Of a stretch of 64,000 bases of DNA, positions 23,040 through 33,760 are shown one piece after another. The position numbers were made by a program, and so were the translations under genes. Every line of letters begins with the position of its first letter. The first letter of the stretch is position 1. Origin of the DNA: Odontocerum albicorne (taxonomy: Eukaryota > Arthropoda > Insecta > Trichoptera > Odontoceridae); NCBI GenBank assembly GCA_949825065.1, contig OX463856.1:19092632-19156631 (forward strand), read 5' to 3'. A model generated the notes under the pieces. It made no database searches. It was not told where the DNA came from and was given only the letters and a program-made list of their open reading frames with translations.

Positions 23040-23950
23040 AACTATTATGCGTATCCAGAAAGTAAGTGTACTGAGGCTCTCACGACCGGATGGATTTTAT
23101 TTTCGACATGTTAGCTACACTTCCGTGTAGCCTGACCCTTCCCCTCCGCAACGAGACCGGTTCGAGGCCAGTACGTTGAGAAGTGTCGACGCGACAGCAC
23201 GTTTCGTGAAAAATGTCAATCCAATCTCCCGCCAAGTGCGAAATACGCAGCGTCATCCGTTATTTCGTTTGGAAGAGAAAACCTCCGGTTGAGGTTTATA
23301 ATGAGGTGAAAATTGCATATGGTGATAAAGCTATGAATCGTACGAGTGTGTACAAGTGGTGTCGCGAGTTTAAAAACGGTCACGTCACACCTCTTCACCC
23401 TCCGCCAAAAAGTTCAAAACCACAATTTCAGCCAAGAAAATCATGGCATCCGTGTTTTGGGACTGTCAAGGCATAATTTTAATTGAATATATGCCTCAAG
23501 GGGAGACCATCAACTCTGCAAGATACTGTGAGACCCTAAAATAATTGCGGAGGGCGATTCAGAACAAGAGGAGAGGCATGCTGACAAAGGGAGCCTGCCT
23601 GCTGCACGACAATGCCAGACCACACACGGCCAACGCCACGAAGGAACTGCTCGCCTCGTTTAAATAGGATGTCCTGAACCATTCCGCGCATATCCCTGAC
23701 CTAGCACCTTCTGATTACTATCTCTTTACCTCCCTGAAGCTGCACATGGGTGGTAAAAGGTTTTCAACCGACGAGGAGGTAAAGGAGGAGGCGGAGAAGT
23801 GGACGGAGGGGTTGGCGGAAAACTACTTCGAGGAAGGCATCAAAAAGTTGATACCCCGCTTCACCACCTGCATTGAGAGGAATGGCGACTATGTCGAAAA
23901 ATAGCTTACATATGTACTACGGTAACCACGTAGTACATATGTAAGCTATG
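23040..23950 (+). mobile_element. Mariner-like element, internally deleted
   Basis: The start ATG is at 23213 and the final stop at 23902-23904. The N-terminus 'SAKCEIRSVIRYFVW' with 'SVYKWCREFKNGH' is the mariner helix-turn-helix region. At about 23390-23405 a large deletion of roughly 110 codons, with a frame change, removes the segment carrying the first catalytic Asp. After it come 'MASVFWDCQGIILIEYMPQG', 'LLHDNARPHTANATKELL', 'HIPDLAPSDYYLFTSLKLHM' and 'ERNGDYVEK', so the second and third Asp survive. Two internal stops also occur (about 23541 and 23665). The left end 'tccagaaagtaagtgtactg' at about 23051 resembles a truncated mariner terminus; no matching right terminus is seen. Inactive. 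Confidence 0.92.
23902..23948. repeat. Perfect 20-bp hairpin at the mariner stop codon
   Basis: The arm 'tagcttacatatgtactacg' (23902-23921) starts with the transposase stop codon. Its exact complement is at 23929-23948, with loop 'gtaacca'. A run of T follows. It replaces the expected 3' UTR and right terminus. Confidence 0.95.
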
Positions 23951-24411
23951 TGTTTTTTTTCGGTGCCGTATTCACGTACTGCGTTGTTAAGAGCATCACC
24001 TTTTTCGCACAGAGAATTACATTATTGAATGAATTTTCCGATATCGATATTTTTTCATATCTCGATGAATAAATTGAGGATTGAACTCCTTAATAGACTA
24101 TGAGTAGCATACTATTTGATGTCATTTTGTTATAGTAAGACTTCAATAATTTGATTATTTTGCTTGTAAGTGGGTGTAATTAGGTTAAACCAGCATCAAA
24201 TGTAAAAAAATAAAATAACGAAATGTTCACCGCGCCTCTCTATCCGATACAAATACAACAATCGCCTCAACCACATACATACGAGTACATATATTACACT
24301 TCGTTTCCCGATATCTCAGTGCCATAACCCGATATCTTAGTGTCATAAATCCATATTCATTACCAATAAAAGCAAAAAAAATGCTACGTAGGTAAAAGTA
24401 AATTAATTAAA
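23951..24411. other. Unassigned intronic sequence
   Basis: Includes a short doubled motif, 'cgatatctcag'/'cgatatcttag', at about 24309-24341. Otherwise featureless. Confidence 0.35.
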
Positions 24412-24735
24412 TACATACATACCATCACACCATTTCTCTGTCGGGGTAGGCAGAGAGCAAATAGGGTCCTTTCCTAACTCGACATACATCCTTAGTCTCT
24501 TCCATATCCATACACTTTCTCACACAACTTCTACGATTTCTCTGACTTTTCCTTCTTTCAAAACATTCACTTGATCCAACTAAATATTTTTTTGGTATTC
24601 CTCTCAAACGCATTTCACTCACATTTGAACAGCATATCTGTTTTATTAATCTTTTCATTCATTCGTTCTACATGTCCAAACCATCTCAACGTACTCTTAT
24701 TCACCTAAACACATCAGTCTTAAGTTACAACAAAA
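24412..24735 (-). mobile_element. LINE-A 3' fragment
   Basis: On the minus strand, read-through includes 'RSCVRKCMDMEETKDVCRVR' and 'LLSAYPDREMV' with the usual 3' end. Same sense as the host gene. Confidence 0.9.
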
Positions 24736-25221
24736 CGAACAATAATTGTTTTAACGTCCTAATTCTAAAATATTCTCGACAAAACAAAGAGTTCTCTCAG
24801 CTCCTAGTCTCCATACGTGCCATGGTCATAGAAGACGTTCCCAGGAAGGGCGGGAGCAGAAGTGTCCCTCATTACGCCCGTATGGGGCGCTACCGGCCGA
24901 CCTATTGGTCTCCAGCCCGCTTAATTGCCCTCATCAATATTAAATATATCTATCGAAGTCCAGACATTCCCACAGTGACCCACCTGAAACGATGCACCTG
25001 CGCGCTCAAGACATTTAATTAACTTTCGACATATTTTAGACAAACTAGACAAAGTTGTCAGCCAAAATTACCATTGGGTTTGTGAATTTTATTTATTGAT
25101 AAAATAAATGACACTGTGTCGTTTAGATCTCAGTAACAATTACAAAAAGAAAACAACGTACAAATATCTTTAAAAAAAAATTAACAATACAGGATACACA
25201 TAACTTTCAAAATATACGTAT
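24736..25221. other. GC-rich unique island in the SCAPER intron
   Basis: 24785-25022 is GC-richer, mixed-composition sequence between two LINE-A copies, with no second copy here and no convincing splice-bounded frame. Candidate conserved non-coding element. 25023-25221 is AT-rich and unassigned. Confidence 0.35.
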
Positions 25222-25806
25222 ACACATACCATCACGTCGTTTTCCTACTGGGATAAGCAGAGAGGACATACCACCAAACTTTCCTATATCGGAACACATA
25301 TTTTGCCTCTTCCACCCACATCCAACTTCTCAAACAACTAGTACCATTTCTCTGACTTCTTACATTTCCTTCTTTGAAAATATCGTTCACTTGTTTCAAA
25401 CGTACGTTTCTTGATCTTTTTCTACCACGCCTTTTACTCAAATTTGCACTATATATTTATTTTGTTAGTCTTTCTTTATTCCTTCGTTCTACGTATCCAA
25501 ACCATCTAAGACTGCTCTTCTTCATATTACTCAACACATCAGCCATAATTTTACATTAATAATCACTTCATCCCCTATCTTTTAAAAAATTGGCATCCCA
25601 TGTTCTCTACTCAATGCAAGCATTTGTTCGCCTCTTTTTAGTCTTTATGTTCACGTTTCACTCAAATATATAAAAATTGGTACAACATATTGTTGTGGAC
25701 TATCTTGTGGACTACCTTAGCAGATTTCGATACTGTCCCGTTCGAGAATACATGTTTCATTGCCCTATTAAATTTGTTTTCTATCGCTACATGCCGTTCC
25801 ATGTAA
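25222..25806 (-). mobile_element. LINE-A 3' fragment (longer)
   Basis: The minus-strand read-through has 'KRRGRKRSRNVRLKQVNDIF', 'NGTSCLRSWMWVEEAKYVFR', 'VLSAYPSRKTT'. Farther up it has the block equivalent to the family's 'AIENKFNRAMK' (about 25750-25800). Confidence 0.9.
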
Positions 25807-27689
25807 TGTACGAAAATACTAATGTGTAGTATAATACGAAAATAAAAAAATATATAAACATTCAATTAAATACATTATATAAGAATTTAAAAGGAAAATT
25901 AAAATCTCACGAAGTTTACGTAATTTACCAAGATGTCAGTCAAGTTACACAGGACATTATAGTGAGTATTTAAAATCTATGAAAATAATGGATACATGAA
26001 ATATTTCATAATTATTGTAAGTAATTAGAGTAATAGCAAGTCAACAATTTATGCTGCGCCTCTGTAGAATACGGATAGCGACTGGATCAAGTTTTATTGT
26101 TAAGCTAAAATAATATTTTACTGTTGATTTTAATTATTTTACAATAATTGTTTCTCCTTCTTGTTTTTAAATAGGCAATCCACCCACACTAGAATGATTT
26201 GACAGCATCAGCGTCACTATGCAATTATATTAGTCAATATATTATAATAAGTTTCGGAAAATGACAATTTTGGACCGTTTCAACTGATTAAACTTCGAAA
26301 ATGTAATAATCGATATATTAAGTGAAAAAGTTATTTTAAGAAAGAAGAAATGCAATATTCATTGAACGCGTAAATAAAATATGTCAAGAACAGCCGAAAA
26401 CCACATAATCCATAGTTTCATCATCCAGCCACACACTCACAGACGTGATCCTCCACATTTTCTTCTTGTTGTATTATTATTATTTTTAATATTTACTTAA
26501 CCATGTATTTTTTAATATGGCTTGTATTTATTGCAACCCCTACCACAATTGCAGGGATAAGAGCGTATTTGTCGTATGGTACCCTTCAACACATTTGAAT
26601 TGGTGTTTCGGACTTATAGAAAAGCTTAGACGGGAGACAATGTTGTATTCGGCTATAATCATTGAGCATTTGGGCTTAGAACTATTCGAGTAAGCACGGA
26701 ATTCGAGATTCGCAACAACACTAGCACACATCTAATGCTCGTGAGTATTGTTATCAATACTTGTTGTTACGTTATATTCACAAACTTCAAAATATGACGA
26801 TGAATTGCAACCGCTTTACAGTGTCTGGCTAACAGCAATCTTATTATTGAGCATACTTCATATCTGGCGGGATTATCAATTGCAGCACACATTTTAAACA
26901 CTTGTTATGAAACGAGTAAACAGCGACACAAATCTCTCTCTCCTAATCTTACGAGTAGATGCGTACTAAGTCTCGCCACACTGGTGTGCTATGATGGCGT
27001 TGTTACTCTCACTTCGTCACGCGCTATATTCAAACGTAAATTTGGAGTTTGAACCAATCAACTGACATCATTTTATACTTAAAACGACACCCGTTATTTA
27101 TAAAAGTATAAGCTCTGATATCGAAGTGCAAGCGGTTCTCCATCTATATTTGCGCGCATTGCAACACCAGTACGCGCATATCGCGTGCATACGTCACACT
27201 ATCGAAAGATTATTAAAATTAATAATTAAAACAGCGTAATATAAATCATCCATTTAAAATTATTTTTATATAAACAACTGTAGTTGATCTAATGAAATAT
27301 TCTAATCAGTCAATCAATAGTATAACATGATTAGGTAAACACAAAGCAGGAAATGCACTCAGCCGCAAAGTGACCGCCTTGGGATGTTCGCATCCACAAT
27401 GCACAATGATAACAATACAGTACACGTGTCTTCGGAAATGGATGGCCGGTAGAGATGGCACCTGTTCGCGTGGGAACTGGGGGATTCAAACTGTTCGAAG
27501 TGGACACTGAACTGGAGAGATCGACTAACTTAGGAGACAGAAAAAAAAATCAATTTAATCGTCCCTTCTGGCTTTATGTCATTCGTAAACTATCGATCTG
27601 AATTCGATTTGTTTTTCTTTGACAACACGTTATTCTAAAAAAACTTTTTTTATTTTACAACATTATGTGATTCTATTATAGAACATTTT
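25807..27689. other. Unassigned intronic sequence
   Basis: Nearly 1.9 kb, AT-rich. No gene, RNA or recognisable repeat seen. Confidence 0.35.
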
Positions 27690-27960
27690 TCTTCTTGAGG
27701 TATCGTCTCCCATGAGACGGTTGCCAACCATAACTTTAGCCCAGAATAACTCAGTTGAACTGTAACCAAACCATGCACGCAGGTTCTTGAGCCAAGATAT
27801 ACTTGCGGTATCTCTTTTGTCCCTTATTTTTCTTCGGAAGGTCAGTTGTATCTTAGTCCTCTCATCATGCTCATAAGTTCGAACATTTCGACACAGCGGT
27901 GGACTAGCAATTGAAAAAGCCCAGAAGATCAGTCGAGACAGGCTCTTTTTTATGGCAAAT
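27690..27960 (-). mobile_element. LINE-G C-terminal fragment (RTE-like)
   Basis: The minus strand encodes 'RRKIRDKRDTASISWLKNLR', then 'AWFGYSSTELFWAKV' and 'GNRLMGDD'. This is the 'G-R-R-SWL-NLR-W-LFR-A' C-terminal block of RTE-like elements. Homologous to 33240-33460 and 52545-52790. Confidence 0.8.
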
Positions 27961-28365
27961 ACATCACATACCCCCTTCCGCATTTTATTATTACTTTTTT
28001 GATGCCAAAATGTTTGTTACTAATCTTGCACAAGAGATCTTTCTCGTAAGACATCGTCACAAACGATTATAGATGCGATTGAGTTTAGGAATTTCTTAAT
28101 CGGTACAGAATATATTTTAACTTGGGAAATATCTCTCGCGAGATACGTGAGTTGACGAATGGGTTAACAAATATTTGTGAGGTATTAAAAACATGCTTCT
28201 ATACCAACAAATGCGAGTTATAGTCTGCAGAACATAAAGGCAGCACGTCGTGCAGTTTTTATATAATTTTAGCCCAGTTTCCTCACAATCGTTACTACTT
28301 ACAACGTCAGTGAAAATTTCGTTACAAAGTGTGGAGATATAATAATAGTTCTCCATATATGTGTG
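27961..28365. other. Unassigned intronic sequence
   Basis: No feature recognised. Confidence 0.35.
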
Positions 28366-28576
28366 TATAGGGTGGGGCATGAATCTTGCAATAAAAATAA
28401 ATTAAAACAATAATGACATGATTTTTATGTAGTTGTTCAGACTGTAACGTGGCTATGTTTAGACTGTAATGTGGGTATAATTCCAGCCACATTGCAGTCT
28501 GAAACAACTACATAACAATCATGACATTATTATTTAAATTTATTTTTGTAGCAAGATTCATGCCCCACCCTGTATA
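28366..28576. mobile_element. Palindromic MITE, about 210 bp
   Basis: The terminal inverted repeat 'agggtggggcatgaatcttg' at 28369 is matched by its complement ending at about 28572. The arms stay complementary through most of the element ('gacatgatttttatgtagtt' against 'aactacataacaatcatgac'; 'cagactgtaacgtggc' against 'gccacattgcagtctg'). Non-coding. Confidence 0.9.
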
Positions 28577-28779
28577 TGTGTGATATTTCACTGCTCGTAT
28601 AGAATATGTTTGATCTTTCCCTGCCTATGTAGGCCTTCTAAATAAATGGTATATTATTTTATTTACGTTTTTTTCTGATTTGAAATTGTACATTAAATGT
28701 TTCCGACTATTTGCATCGGCCACTGGTTAATCCAATACGCAGCTGCTTCTCCATTTGTAATCGAATTGTATTCCACTTT

Positions 28780-28985
28780 CGTTATACGAGTATACAGTGT
28801 TACCGTACGGGCTTATTGCAATGTGTCAATATTTTCTAACCAATCAGAAATATATAAGAGACTGTAAGTGAAACCCAGATGGGAATCCTTTTTATTTAAA
28901 AAATCTGAGTTCCAATGGGATTTAAACCTGTAACCTCTGGGTTGGGAGACAGGCGTCTTATCAACTAAACCACAGAGGTCAACTT
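28780..28985 (-). mobile_element. SINE-A copy carrying a TACGAGTA insertion
   Basis: Reversed family: tail 'tgcaatgtgtcaat' and 'ctaaccaatcagaaatatat', head 'gggagacaggcgtcttatca', 'accacagaggtc'. At 28785-28792 the tail reads 'cgttaTACGAGTAtacag' where sister copies at 29524 and 53624 read 'cgttgtatacag'. Confidence 0.85.
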
Positions 28986-29523
28986 ATTTGATTTATCCGA
29001 AAAATCTAACGGATTTTTCTTTATAACTATGTCTCAAAAGCTTTGATCCTACGTGACGCTTCTTTGTTCTGTGTCCAAGTAAAAATTTTAAAAATTAAAA
29101 GTATAAACTAAAAAAAAGTATTTCAAAGATATTTAAAAGGTGTTTAACAACTATAAAGAAAAGGTCAACCCCTATGATAGACAAAATATTTAAGAATATC
29201 CAGCAACGGACAACATTAAGGATGCTAACCGCAAAAAATATGTGTAAATGAGCGCTACATGAGGGCACGAACAGGTGGGAACAGGAAGGATGTTTACAAA
29301 GTATAACGACCGTTACACAGGCTATTAAGGTTTCCTTTCACATTGCCCTCGAGGAATTGTTAATTCTTGGACTAATTATTTAATGACCAAACTCAAATCC
29401 CTACTTTTCTAGCTTGGACATTAAAACGTAGTAACAAGAGTAGAATAATTGCGTGTCTTGTGAAGATCATCTCGTATTATAATGTATCGCTAGAAGAGAT
29501 GTCAGTTTGGCGAAGATGCTATT
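28986..29523. other. Unassigned intronic sequence
   Basis: No feature recognised. Confidence 0.35.
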
Positions 29524-29725
29524 ATACTTTCGTTGTATACAGTACCACCTGACGGGCGTGTTGCCATGCGGCAATCTCTTCCGACCAACCAGAAAAATGT
29601 TAGAGGCATTAAGTGAAAACCAGACTGGAACACTTATTAAAAAATCTGGGTTCCAGCGGGATTTGAACCCGCAACCTTCGGGCTGGGAGGCAATCGTCTT
29701 ACCAACAAGGTCACGGAGGTCGCCA
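29524..29725 (-). mobile_element. SINE-A copy, well preserved
   Basis: On the minus strand it has 'gcgacctccgtgaccttgtt', 'ggtaagacgattgcctccca', 'gggttcaaatcccgctgga', 'ttttcacttaatgcctctaa' and tail 'gtactgtatacaacgaaagt'. A useful reference for the family. Confidence 0.9.
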
Positions 29726-29729
29726 TTGT

Positions 29730-30060
29730 TGATGATCTCCGTGACCATTATTGACGACTTCCGTGACGATTTCTGACGACCTCCATGACCTCGTTGGTAA
29801 GACTTTTGTCTTCCATACGTGGATTTCGGGTTCGATTCCCAATGGTACATAAAAATAAAAAAGATGTTTCAGCCGAGCAGAAAAGTTCTTATCGTAGCAA
29901 TACTCTCACGGCATTGAGTACGCGTGCTACCCTATTCACATATGGTAGTATTGTCGTCGTGTACAGTGACTACTCCAAGGATTCTAAAACCAAGGGCTTG
30001 ATTTCTGGGGCCGAAGATAGTGTTTTCTCTCGGGCACGCACTACAATGCGTTACTAGCTC
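29730..30060 (+). mobile_element. SINE-C copy with a SINE-A-like head
   Basis: The head (29775-29850) is 'gacgacctccatgacctcgt' and 'gggttcgattccc'. The body is 'gattctaaaaccaagggctt', 'ctggggccgaagatagtg', 'tctcgggcacgcactacaat'. Upstream, the head's first bases are repeated three times ('gatctccgtgac', 'gacttccgtgac', 'gacctccatgac', 29734-29790). The body matches 41255, 43619, 38980 and 47325, and the reverse of 31945. Confidence 0.75.
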
Positions 30061-30074
30061 TGGTGTTGAGGAGT

Positions 30075-30512
30075 AAGTACCATAAGAAAGAAAAAACTGT
30101 TGAGAAAGTAGTATCGTCATGGGAAATAAGTTAGTCCGATACTTCTGTTGAAAAGGTTAAAGCTCTTATATTACAGTATGGGCATGTGAAGTAAGCTCGA
30201 CACTTCTGTTGAGAAGGCTAAATAAAGTTCTTATACTCGTAATATGGTCATGGGAAGTAAGTTAGTTTGACACTTCTGTTGAAAAGGCTAAATAAACCTC
30301 TCATAATATGGTCATGGAAAGTAAGATAGTTTGACACTTCAGTTGAAAAAGCTTAAGCTCTTATATATTATGTTAGTATGGTCATATGAAGTACATAAGT
30401 TAACATGCCACTTCTGTTGAGAAGGCTAAAACTCTTCTAGTATGGTCAAGGGTCTTACACTTCTGTTGAAAATGCTAAAGGTCTTGTAGTATGACCATGA
30501 AAAGTGAGTATC
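30075..30512. repeat. Degenerate tandem array, about 60-70 bp units
   Basis: Six or seven units, each with 'cacttctgttgaaaaggcta', 'ctcttatag'-like sequence and 'tatggtcatgggaagtaag'. It ends about 13 bp from the SCAPER exon donor at 30525. Unit two (30234-30241) carries TACTCGTA where unit three has only TA. Confidence 0.9.
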
Positions 30513-30524
30513 TAAGATTCTTAC

Positions 30525-30677
30525 CTGATTCTCCTCACTATTGAGGGCGAAGTACCCGATGGCCGGTAGCAGAGCGTACAGCAGCGGGTCCGCCGTGTCC
30601 GGTGAGCGGGCCGCGTGCCGCAGCAGCCGCGAGGCCATCTGCCGGAACTGTAGTGCCGCCCCGCCAGACAGGGACTC
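30525..30677 (-). CDS. SCAPER: SCAPER-like coding exon
   Basis: A 153-bp exon of 51 codons, phase 0 at both ends; acceptor 'tcgtctccag', donor 'cag|gtaagaat'. It encodes 'ESLSGGAALQFRQMASRLLR', then 'PLLYALLPAIGYFALNSEEN', then Q. This corresponds to the SCAPER segment where 'GAEGLSLAFRHMASSLL' is followed by 'HEVIVCVGYFTVNHPDNQ' (human sequence from memory); the shared pattern is L-FR-MAS-LL and GYF-N-N-Q. The next exon (16445-16275) starts exactly where the human alignment continues. Strongly GC-rich and Ala/Leu/Arg-rich compared with its AT-rich flanks, with a satellite-like array directly downstream in the intron. Confidence 0.92.
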
Positions 30678-30789
30678 CTGGAGACGAAGAAGTACAACAT
30701 AATAACTTTGATCATCGAATAAATATCAAAAAACATTTTCCGCTAATCTCGGGCAGCAGCTGTGAGATATGATAACGTAGATTTTGTTA

Positions 30790-31150
30790 ATCAGCCCCTC
30801 GTAGACTCGTACCAGTTAGACGTAATGTACATGGACTTCGCTTAAATAATTAATAAGGTAAATCATGACATAATTTTATCTAAGATTTATAAACTTTGAA
30901 TTCATGGTTGTTAAGATGGTTCTCAACGTATGTTAAGAATATATCTCAAGCTGTGGCCGCCAAGGTATTTCAATCAAGCTATGTGCCTGTTTTCTCTGGA
31001 GTTCCACAAGGATCGCATTTGGGATCTCTGCTTTTCCTATTCTATATTAGTGTAGTGACTTGCCCTTTAACATAAAATACTCAAGTCAATAAGTTCGCAG
31101 ATGGTAAAACATGCAAAAAATGGAATTAATCAACTATTGCTTGAAAATGC
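30790..31150 (+). mobile_element. Jockey/CR1-like reverse transcriptase fragment
   Basis: Plus-strand read-through: 'QLDVMYMDFA' and 'HDIILSKIY' (the family's D-F-A-F-D-V-H block), 'SSYVPVFSGVPQGSHLGSLL' (the S-G-V-P-Q-G-S motif of jockey/CR1 RTs), 'FLFYIS', and 'FADG' where F-A-D-D is expected. Frameshifted and missing its catalytic second Asp. Antisense to the host gene. Confidence 0.85.
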
Positions 31151-31944
31151 AAGAGTACCCGAATAATATATTCAATCACTGTAAACAGAACCAATTATAT
31201 TTAATTATGAATAAAAGTTATTATTAAAAATACTATCGTTTCTTAAATAAATCAATAAAATGTATAGTTCAGTCACGTCAGTGAAAATACTATAAATTAT
31301 GTATATGGAGAGAAAAGAACAATACTTCCATCAAATCATTTGTTATATCCTCCCCCACACCTAATAATGTACGAATTTTAGAGCTTTTTTAGCCTCTCAT
31401 CAAAACTATTCACAAATGCCCAAACTACCTCGAAGTGCATCGTTTCGCTCATTACATCAATAATTTAATGTTAATGTAAATAATTACGTCTTAATCGAAT
31501 CTCTTCCCTCGCGTGCCTTCGTTCCACCGGACCATGTGTCCCCGGAGTATTTCCCTAATGTCGAAACCCTTTTTATTTAGTTTGACTTAGTTTACGGAAA
31601 TTGGGAGATTGCATAGACACGTGGTCACCCACGTTCAAAAGTTACGTGACTTGTTTTTCAAAGACATTCCTGCTGAGATAAAATCTATTCCTTATTTACT
31701 TCATTCGTGTTCCAAAAGGAATAAAAATCAGTTTACTTTGGCGAATTTCAAATACTTTTTTTTATATTTACTGTCAACCCAACCACACCAGGATGATTTG
31801 TGACATCGTTGTTAAAGTCAAAAATACACTTTTAAGAATCAAAATAATACAAGAAATTCTTGTGCAAAAATGTTTTTTAGATCATTTAGAATTCAAAAGA
31901 GTATTCTTCTTACGTATATACCCTTAAAAATACGAATTAATGAT
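31151..31944. other. Unassigned intronic sequence
   Basis: 31500-31580 is GC-richer unique sequence. The plus frame at 31609-31803 resembles a retroelement C-terminus ('DIPAEIKSIPYL') only weakly, and I do not call it. Confidence 0.35.
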
Positions 31945-32080
31945 TCAGACATATTGGGAGACAACATTGTCTTTGCCTCCAGTAATCGAGTCTTTGGGTT
32001 TGAGACGGAACTCGCAGTTCATCATTGCACGTGTTGGCAACCTTACTACACGCAAAAATGAAACAACAGTAGCGACCACG
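31945..32080 (-). mobile_element. SINE-C body fragment
   Basis: On the minus strand it has 'gatgaactgcgagttccgtc', 'caaacccaaagactcgatta' and 'ctggaggcaaagacaatgtt', matching the SINE-C body. Confidence 0.7.
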
Positions 32081-32239
32081 GACAATACTAAAAAATATTG
32101 CATTATAATAAAGTTTGCTCATACGGAACGGTAGGCCCATAGCTAAATAGTACAGAAACACCATCCACGCACTCAGCATGGACGATCTGATTTAGGAGAT
32201 CATTCTTAGGCCTCGGTAGATGTTTTTTCTTATTTTTTG

Positions 32240-32302
32240 GGTACCATTAGAATGGAACATGAAACCATCAAGCGTCTTACCAACTAGGCCATGAAGGTCA
32301 CC
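32240..32302 (-). mobile_element. SINE-A head fragment
   Basis: The reverse of the tRNA-like head: 'gcgtcttaccaactaggcca' and 'tgaaggtc', with 'ccattagaatggaacatgaa' in place of the B-box side. Confidence 0.6.
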
Positions 32303-33239
32303 AGTTAATAACACACAGTTATAAATTCAAATTAAAACTAATGAATAATGAGGTTAGGACATGCCTAAGTTTGAAATTTCTCCTAATAATGTTACACACA
32401 GAAAATGGTAATTCGACCAAAGAGAAGAGAAAAACAATTTTTGTTTTTAAAGGGTGGACGATCGCTTCCCGCGGGAGTTCGTTTGTGGTGGAAGGGACAG
32501 AAGGGGTAGGGATGGGAAATAAATGGAGGAGGAAGATACCAATCCAAACGGTAGTGGGGGTAAATTCCCTTCCTTCCCCGAGCTGAGTGGAACGCGCGTG
32601 CGGAATCACAACACAGCTAATAATGGAGTAATGGAAACGTGTGGTTGCAACCATTCCATACGTGATATGCCACATTATGGTTATGAGACCTTTGCCATCT
32701 TTTTGAAAGAAAGAAAAAAACAATACGTTTTTGAAGACATGACCCAAGAAGATAAAATAATAAATGGTTTATTTCCATCAGTAAGACAAAATTTATGATT
32801 GCCAGTAAAATAAAAGTATACAAAAGATTACCTTTTGATATAAATAATAAAAAATTTTAGCAACTTTAATAATATAAATATCAAGGATACTGGCTGATTG
32901 GTCAATGGGACCAGTATCTACAGAAAAAAGCAAAAGTGTAGGTGGCACAAAATTGCTTCATCAAAATGCACGATGTCTTCTGCAACGATGATTTCAATTA
33001 TGACTTATTTGTGTTGCTGTATTATCTACGTACTTTTCTATGGTGTTAAAGCATGAACGCTTACTGAGGCCGCCACAAAGAAAGTAAAAACTTGTAAATA
33101 TGTTGTATTATCGAAAAGTGCTGAGAGTCTTTTCATGGATTGACACCAAGTCCGTAATGATGAAATCTTAAAACGGATTAATTAAGTCAGAGAAGTATTG
33201 ACCACCATCAAAACTTAACCACTCAGTATTAACCACCAT
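32303..33239. other. Unassigned, with a GC-rich island
   Basis: 32455-32650 is GC-rich and unique here, with open frames on both strands but no recognised protein and no supporting splice pattern. Possible conserved non-coding element. The rest is AT-rich. Confidence 0.35.
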
Positions 33240-33460
33240 CAAAACAAAGAACCATCAAAACTTTGGACAAATAATACGAGGAGAAAAATATGAGATTCAA
33301 CTGATATTACAAAGGAAAATTCAAGGCAGAAATGCGGGGAAAAGACGAATTTCATGGTTGAGAACTTACGGAGGTGGTTTCATTTTGGTATATCTTTGTT
33401 CAGAGATGTTGCCTTAAAGGTCAAGATATGATGATCGCCAACCTCTGAAGACGAAAGATC
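33240..33460 (+). mobile_element. LINE-G C-terminal fragment
   Basis: 'gaggagaaaaatatgagatt', 'ggcagaaatgcggggaaaag', 'tgttcagagatgttgcctta' and 'gatgatcgccaacctctga' align with 52545-52790. The read-through gives 'KIQGR' and 'RRISWLRTYGG'. Confidence 0.75.
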
Positions 33461-33639
33461 AATTAATTGTATGATACCTAACAATATTCCACATAAGTGT
33501 TATTTAGATAAAACTTTAAATACATAGTTTTATGATTCTCAGCGGCATCAGTTGTTTCTCGAGTTCGAGAAACATTTTGTCCAACCGCGAATGAATGAAT
33601 AAGCGTAACTAGTATAATAGAAGGCATAGTGCTAAGTAG

Positions 33640-33760
33640 GGCACCACGGTCCGTCGTTAGTGCCGCAGAAGATGATTATGTAAACCAATTAGTGATCGGC
33701 ATATCCTGTTGCATACAGAGCAAGTAGTTTTTAGTACTTATAGCTTGCAAAAGTCAAGAT
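33640..33760 (-). repeat. LINE-H 3' end, second copy
   Basis: Same-orientation match to 15868-15975: 'gtgccgcagaagat', 'gtaaaccaattagtgatcgg', 'catatcctgttgcata'. The coding part seen at the first copy is absent. Confidence 0.55.

Larger units (their letters stand above)
16446..30524 (-). other. SCAPER: SCAPER-like intron (14.1 kb)
   Basis: Between the exon ending at 30525 (donor 'cag|gtaag') and the exon starting at 16445 (acceptor 'ttccag'). It carries five LINE-A copies, a mariner, SINEs A, C and D, a MITE and a tandem array just inside the donor. Both flanking exons are phase 0. Confidence 0.8.

Noticed and set aside
29524..29725. tRNA gene
   Set aside because: The tRNA-like head is followed by a shared SINE body and recurs many times; it does not keep a full cloverleaf and is not a stand-alone tRNA.
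32341..32798. Overlapping open frames on both strands in a GC-rich island
   Set aside because: Frames on both strands without a family match are expected in a short GC-richer stretch. Kept only as a possible non-coding island.
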